A stretch of DNA of 39,543 bases from Muribaculaceae bacterium (GTDB lineage Bacteria; Bacteroidota; Bacteroidia; Bacteroidales; Muribaculaceae), in contig JAFQSX010000016.1 in assembly GCA_017409345.1 (NCBI GenBank), forward strand, positions 1-39,543. The letters are read 5' to 3'. Below, piece by piece: positions 39,404 through 39,543 of the stretch; the first letter of the stretch is position 1; every line of letters starts with the position of its first letter. The translations under genes and the position numbers were made by a program. Under the pieces are notes generated by a model, which ran no database searches, was not told the origin of the DNA, and saw only the letters and a program-made list of their open reading frames with translations.

Positions 39404-39480
39404 TATCTTGACACTACTGTTTCTCCTAAAATTTCCATGAAATTTCAAGAGGAGAGTTATTGCTCTCATTGATACTATTG
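39361..39480. repeat. Two tandem 60-bp hairpin units
   Basis: Units 39361-39420 and 39421-39480 are the same length. The first 38 bases (CTCCTAAAATTTCCATGAAA..., forming a stem with AAATTTC/GAAATTT and CTCCT/AGGAG arms) are almost identical, and the remaining 22 are diverged but alignable (ATCTTGACACTACTGT against CATTGATACTATTGT). A third copy, inverted, is at 34092-34128. Confidence 0.8.
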
Positions 39481-39543
39481 TTCCTGCTATCCACGGCGTG
39501 GCAATAGGGGAGTTAGGGCTGACGCATGGGGAAAGAAAAGAGA

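Noticed and set aside
39361-39480. CRISPR-like pattern of repeat plus variable segment
   Set aside because: Only two units, and the segments between the conserved parts are homologous to each other and to the left copy, so they are diverged repeats, not spacers. No cas genes.

Overview
The window comes from a Bacteroidota chromosome, almost certainly order Bacteroidales. Four things point there: promoters of the form TTTG or TTG, 19-20 bp, then TAnnTTTG; proteins ending in type IX secretion (T9SS) type A sorting domains; many lipoproteins with a SxxC or AxxC lipobox; and a core gene set (rsmA, mgtE, menA, ribH, recF, luxS/pfs, a Bacteroidales-type glutaminyl cyclase). The C-terminal tags of the form Y(F/Y)NLQGVxV...GxYIxxxGxKATKVxxK would suit Muribaculaceae or a relative, but that family assignment is inference.

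Layout. 1-250: tail of a T9SS-secreted protein. 0.5-3.2 kb: rsmA, mgtE and a small membrane protein (+). 3.2-4.7 kb: a double ABC ATPase (-). 4.9-6.0 kb: a Fic protein (+) bracketed by two copies of a palindrome-containing repeat. 6.1-8.6 kb: an ATPase-DUF4435 fusion resembling single-gene PARIS defence proteins, overlapping menA by 4 bp (-). 8.9-13.2 kb: lipoprotein, M28 glutaminyl cyclase, SufE, POT peptide transporter (+). 13.3 kb: remnant of a glutaminase gene. 13.5-16.6 kb: Cu/Zn-type permease with HMA domain (-), cytidylate kinase-like protein (+), DUF308 membrane protein and macro-like protein (-). 16.8-17.9 kb: secreted SGNH hydrolase (+). 17.9-18.2 kb: no protein gene, but an orphan promoter, a terminator hairpin and tandem dyad sites that suggest a small RNA. 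18.2-21.6 kb: pfs-luxS-AlbA_2 operon and a beta-helix lipoprotein (-). 21.7-21.9 kb: tRNA-Tyr and tRNA-Gly (-). 21.9-26.3 kb: ribH, TPR protein, thioesterase, DUF721 (DciA-like), recF, an LpxA-type acyltransferase (-). 26.3-32.1 kb: three-gene RND efflux system (-), with lpxA as a likely fourth operon member. 32.5-38.9 kb: two T9SS-tagged secreted proteins (-). The larger (1498 aa) sits between inverted copies of a roughly 200-bp composite repeat.

How the genes work together. The efflux operon (adaptor, pump, outer-membrane channel) followed by an LpxA-type gene is an envelope unit. pfs and luxS form the activated methyl cycle/AI-2 pathway, and the AlbA_2 gene rides on the same transcript. 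recF, the DciA-like gene and a thioesterase form a compact unit. The signals most worth follow-up are the ATPase-DUF4435 fusion, the repeat-bracketed fic gene, the predicted small RNA with its tandem dyad sites, the inverted composite repeats around the large T9SS gene, and the collapsed glutaminase.
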